NCBI GenBank assembly: GCA_904501835.1
Contig: CAJGBW010000033.1
Location: 1 to 17,052 of the forward strand
Length of the DNA stretch: 17,052 bases
Reading direction: 5' to 3'
From: an uncultured Bacteroidales bacterium
Lineage (GTDB): Bacteria; Bacteroidota; Bacteroidia; Bacteroidales; UBA932
Below, piece by piece: positions 13,936-17,052 of the stretch (the first letter of the stretch is position 1; the number at the start of each line of letters is the position of its first letter). Under the pieces are notes generated by a model. That model had not been told where the DNA came from. It saw only the letters and a program-made list of their open reading frames with translations, and did no database searches. The translations under genes were made by a program, and so were the position numbers.

Positions 13936-16788
13936 CTAATACGTAGACTGCGTCACCACAAAAGGGTTGTCGATGGCATTTTTCACACCCTCTTTGATGG
14001 CCGAAATATCTTTGCTGGAATAGGTGTAATCTGCCGGCTTGTAGGTAATTTTCGACAAATCACAGTTCAAAATCTTCGCCGCCCACGTCAACGCCGTGAT
14101 GAAACGACCTTCCCGGTAAGACAAGTGGTAGCCGTCACGGGTCAGCACATCGCCGATATAGCTGGTTCGTACATTTTGAATGGAAGTCGCACAAGGAATG
14201 ACCATCACAAAATTCTTATTGGTCAGAATCTTTGATTTCGTCGCCGAAATAATGGCATTGTACATGGTCATCTGATTCGAATTGTAGTCGGGGAAGGCAG
14301 AATGAGTCGAATTCGCCTGATACGCCCAAGTCATATGCCACATCAACTTGGAGGAAGAACAATGCTTCTTCACAATGGTGATGATATCAGACATATAAGG
14401 ATCATAGGTGTCAGCTTTTCCGGAAAGCGGACTGCTCTGCTGCATACAGATATAATCCCACGAGCGTTCTTTCAGGGCCGTCAAAGGCGCCACGTTCTTT
14501 TTGTTGGTCCATGCGCCCGTCGTATTTTTATAATAGGTATAAATCGTACTATCCTTTTGGAAATGGCTGTAATGGGTAGCCAGGTTGCAACCCGGGCGAT
14601 AGAGATTGCCCAAAGTCACATTCGTCACGCCGGCATTGACCAAAATGTCATACAAATACTCCATCGCATCGACGGAGAAGCTGTTTCCGATGGCCAGAAT
14701 GCTGATGCTGCTGGGCACAGTCACTTTTCCGTCGTAGGTAATGTTCGCGGTGGTAACACCCGTTGCCGAAGCGTTGTGCGTACCTACGTAATCGAAATAA
14801 TTGTTCTTGGTGATGCCCACGAGCGAATAAGAGCCACCATTGTAGGTACCGTAATTTCCGGCAGCAATGCAATTGACAAAAGTTGCACCGTTGTTACATT
14901 GTCCGAACAAAGTACCGGTATATCCACTGGTTCTGTCTGAAACCACACGACCGTAATTGGCCATTCGGGTAAAACAGTTGTCTGCATGATTGATAAGGCA
15001 GATACAACCACCCACCGGCTGACTTTCAGAAGAAATCAAATCACCATAATTGGCGGAATCCATCACCACAGAACCCGTACCGGTAATACAAGTAAGGTTA
15101 CCCAAACGAGCGCTGGGAGAAGAAGAAATGTGATTGCCTCTGTTTTCGCAATTCAAAATATGAGTGGAACGCTGACAGGAAGCGACCAAACCGGAGGTAC
15201 GTCCGTTGTCGGTGTTCATATTACCATAATTGATACACCTGCGCACATAGTTGATATGGGTCGAATTGGTGGCGGTCGTAGAGAAGCCACAGATACCGCC
15301 CACCTGTACGGAATTGGCATTGTTCTGCGTATTGTTGCCCCTCTTAACCGTAATGGCACCGCGGTTGATAAGGCTGTCAAGCTGCGTATCCACATTCTCC
15401 GAGAACATGGAACCGATGATACCCATGGTCATGCGTACGCCGTCTTCTACGGTCGCATTGGTATAATTCATGGGAGCATTGTTGAGAATGCGGGAAACTT
15501 TTGCACCACGCACCATACCGGCCAAAATACCGCAATCGGTCTGTACAGAAGGCGAAACGGTCAAGGAGCAAGAAGAGGCAAAAGTAAGGTTGGTGACAGT
15601 AGCACCTTCGTCCAAACCACCAAAAAAGCCCCAAGGGGAAGCCGCCTCGGCATTGTTGCAGACCATCTTGAAGTTGCGGATTTCAAATCCCCTTCCGTCG
15701 AACGTACCCTGGAAAGGCTTGCCGCTCATCGTCAAGGAATTACCTGTCAGCTCGGCCTTGCAGACACCAATCGGCGTCCAGGAAGTGACAGAAGACATAT
15801 CGATGTGGTTTGCCAAAAAGACAACGCCCTCATTATCCTGGTAAGGACTCAAATCGCCTCCTTCGTTGACGGCCTTGGCAAAAGCCATCAATTCTGTGGC
15901 ATTGGTAATACCCTTTCCGACCTCAGCGAACGCATAAAGCGGCTTGGCAAAATGTTTGGCAACATAGTTTCCACTAACCACGGTGTAACTCTGCAGACCG
16001 CCGCGGTAAATGGTTTTCTTATACACTTTACCCGAACTTGTTTCCATCTCGAGCACCAGACCGTCGCTGGCTTTGAAACGGCCCACAGGCAACTTCAGGG
16101 TCATCGCTTTGGTCAATGCGGTGCCGGAGGGGAAATTCAAGACAAGGGTGTTTCCGGTCGCCGTCGTGGTAATCTCACGGGTCTTTTCATTGACAGTTCC
16201 GGTAAAAGACAAGTAACCCTCAAAACCGGCAGCCGAAGCAGGTTTGATGGTGAGCTTTTTGGCTGCATCTGTAATCAGACCGCCATCAATGCACAATTCC
16301 AACACAGAACAGATGTTGCGAAATCCGAGGGCCAAATTGCCATTGGTCGCCACCGCATTGGGCGTTCCGACAAGGGGCGCCTTGGAAGTCATCGTCTGGG
16401 TGGAGCCTGAAAAACCAATGTTGCGCTCAGCCGCGACAGAAACCGTTCCGGGCGTAGTCGTGGCAGGATAATAAGCCACTATGGAATAGGCCGCATTGTA
16501 CTCCTGAATACCCGCCGTACTCGTGAAGACTGCAGTCGCGCCGCCGGTGGTCGTTTTATAGGCATAAGACTTGCCGTTGTAAACGACAGTGATTTCATCG
16601 CCGGCTTCCCAGGTACTTTTTCCTTGCGTCATATCGGTCTTGACCATCTCATCACAAGTCGCTGTGATAATCAGGCCGTTGGCATCTGCGGGGGCACCCG
16701 CCATTTCATCCAATTCTTCACGCACACAAGAAAAAAGCGTGAAACAAGACAATAGAGTGAAAATAATATACTTTTTCATACGCAACAT
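13936..16788 (-). CDS. Multidomain lipoprotein: fimbrillin-like module, GLUG/beta-helix-like repeats, C-terminal DUF4886 (SGNH-like)
   Basis: 950 residues from 16788; the ATG at 16779 is equally plausible and begins MKKYIIF. Lipobox FSC ends at Cys21. Residues about 37-275 look like a fimbrillin-like module (WEAGDEITVVY at 60-70, AYYP at 105-108). Residues about 295-660 look like a repeat solenoid with GLUG-type strands: PFQGTFDGRGFEI at 358-370, then repeats of about 30 residues with a (C/A)xNYG core at CINYG 518, CENRG 547, SANYG 578, MANYG 609 and a last NYG at 645. Residues about 696-912 fit DUF4886, an SGNH-hydrolase-like domain: LAIGNSFS with Ser703, RPGCNL with Gly733, ICMQQSS near 780, and RDGYHLS with Asp885 and His888. 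It is probably surface-exposed and could deacylate or bind a host or dietary glycan, which is inference. It starts 2 bases after the upstream stop and is closed by a terminator. Confidence 0.9.
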   Translation of the reverse strand: MLRMKKYIIFTLLSCFTLFSCVREELDEMAGAPADANGLIITATCDEMVKTDMTQGKSTWEAGDEITVVYNGKSYAYKTTTGGATAVFTSTAGIQEYNAAYSIVAYYPATTTPGTVSVAAERNIGFSGSTQTMTSKAPLVGTPNAVATNGNLALGFRNICSVLELCIDGGLITDAAKKLTIKPASAAGFEGYLSFTGTVNEKTREITTTATGNTLVLNFPSGTALTKAMTLKLPVGRFKASDGLVLEMETSSGKVYKKTIYRGGLQSYTVVSGNYVAKHFAKPLYAFAEVGKGITNATELMAFAKAVNEGGDLSPYQDNEGVVFLANHIDMSSVTSWTPIGVCKAELTGNSLTMSGKPFQGTFDGRGFEIRNFKMVCNNAEAASPWGFFGGLDEGATVTNLTFASSCSLTVSPSVQTDCGILAGMVRGAKVSRILNNAPMNYTNATVEDGVRMTMGIIGSMFSENVDTQLDSLINRGAITVKRGNNTQNNANSVQVGGICGFSTTATNSTHINYVRRCINYGNMNTDNGRTSGLVASCQRSTHILNCENRGNHISSSPSARLGNLTCITGTGSVVMDSANYGDLISSESQPVGGCICLINHADNCFTRMANYGRVVSDRTSGYTGTLFGQCNNGATFVNCIAAGNYGTYNGGSYSLVGITKNNYFDYVGTHNASATGVTTANITYDGKVTVPSSISILAIGNSFSVDAMEYLYDILVNAGVTNVTLGNLYRPGCNLATHYSHFQKDSTIYTYYKNTTGAWTNKKNVAPLTALKERSWDYICMQQSSPLSGKADTYDPYMSDIITIVKKHCSSSKLMWHMTWAYQANSTHSAFPDYNSNQMTMYNAIISATKSKILTNKNFVMVIPCATSIQNVRTSYIGDVLTRDGYHLSYREGRFITALTWAAKILNCDLSKITYKPADYTYSSKDISAIKEGVKNAIDNPFVVTQSTY

Positions 16789-16790
16789 TT

Positions 16791-17052
16791 CTATTCTTTG
16801 GAACCTTGTTCGTATTCAACATCACCGATTCCGCCATCGGGAACACTTTCGGAGGCAATGGACATATCCGTAATCTCAAACGGCTTGGCGATGGCCGCAC
16901 GGGCTGCCTTCAACGCGATGGGGGCATTGCTGTCCGTCACAGGCGTAGAATATGCCGAAGTCGAAGTATCCGATTTGGAGTAGCGGTAGGTATTATTGTC
17001 CAACTTCACATTAAACTTGGGTGTAATGATGCTCTCAAAGACCGTACAAGCG
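16791..17052 (-). CDS. C-terminal end of an unidentified protein (5' part outside window)
   Basis: The frame is open from the window edge (first full codon at 17051) to a TAG at 16791, 86 residues. I do not recognise it. The segment starts ACTVFESIITPKFNV, has a polar Ser/Thr-rich stretch (SKSDTSTSAYSTPV) and ends in a very acidic tail (VEYEQGSKE). It shows no membrane helix or known motif. The stop lies 2 bases before the ATG of the 950-residue lipoprotein, so the two belong to one operon. By analogy with Bacteroidales operons that pair such lipoproteins, it may be another exported or surface protein, but this is a guess. Confidence 0.6.
   Translation of the reverse strand, partial: ACTVFESIITPKFNVKLDNNTYRYSKSDTSTSAYSTPVTDSNAPIALKAARAAIAKPFEITDMSIASESVPDGGIGDVEYEQGSKE

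Noticed and set aside
15000..15500. Repeated (C/A)xNYG codons as a possible DNA-level tandem repeat or recombination site
   Set aside because: Repetition is at protein level only; the underlying DNA copies are diverged, so no DNA repeat is called.
14986..16410. Plus-strand open frame (474 codons) opposite the 950-residue lipoprotein, and similar frames at 1221-2075 and 6606-7646
   Set aside because: All are antisense shadows of clear genes with composition typical of reverse-frame translation and no recognisable motifs.

Overview
The window looks like a chromosomal segment of a Bacteroidota (Bacteroidales-type) bacterium. The evidence is a SusC/SusD pair, many short lipoprotein signal peptides ending in a lipobox Cys, Mfa/fimbrillin-like modules, a DUF1735 protein and TAnnTTTG-type -7 promoter boxes. 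I cannot name the genus. I recognised no tRNA, rRNA, CRISPR array or insertion sequence.

Left block (1-7946, all minus strand, transcribed right to left): a SusC-type TonB-dependent receptor, a SusD-type lipoprotein broken by a single-base frameshift, a DUF1735 lipoprotein, an endonuclease/exonuclease/phosphatase (EEP) lipoprotein, and a lipoprotein with a fimbrillin-like front and a PQQ-type beta-propeller that leaves the window. It is organised like a polysaccharide utilisation locus. No glycosidase, lyase or regulator is visible, and the only evident catalyst is a phosphodiesterase/nuclease-type enzyme, so the ligand may be phosphorylated or nucleic-acid-like (inference).

Middle block (8040-11043): a membrane-anchored alpha/beta hydrolase (minus) diverges from a plus-strand cluster of a YhhQ-type queuosine-precursor transporter, the preQ0 reductase QueF and an exported SGNH/GDSL hydrolase. 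A perfect -7 box lies in front of the transporter. The 5' leader holds a small pseudoknot-capable element just before the start codon that matches, position by position, the architecture of a class I preQ1 riboswitch. This is the most interesting regulatory signal in the window and fits the salvage and synthesis of queuosine precursors.

Right-centre block (11071-13892): a lipoprotein nitroreductase overlaps by one base a YidE/AspT-type transporter with two TrkA-C domains (both minus). Divergent to them is a YqaA/VTT membrane protein (plus).

Right block (13895-17052, minus): the tail of an unidentified protein, then a 950-residue lipoprotein with a fimbrillin-like module, GLUG/beta-helix-like repeats and a C-terminal DUF4886 SGNH-like domain, closed by a strong intrinsic terminator at 13895-13926.

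Intergenic gaps are all short (at most about 120 bases) and are described in the entries for the genes or sites beside them.
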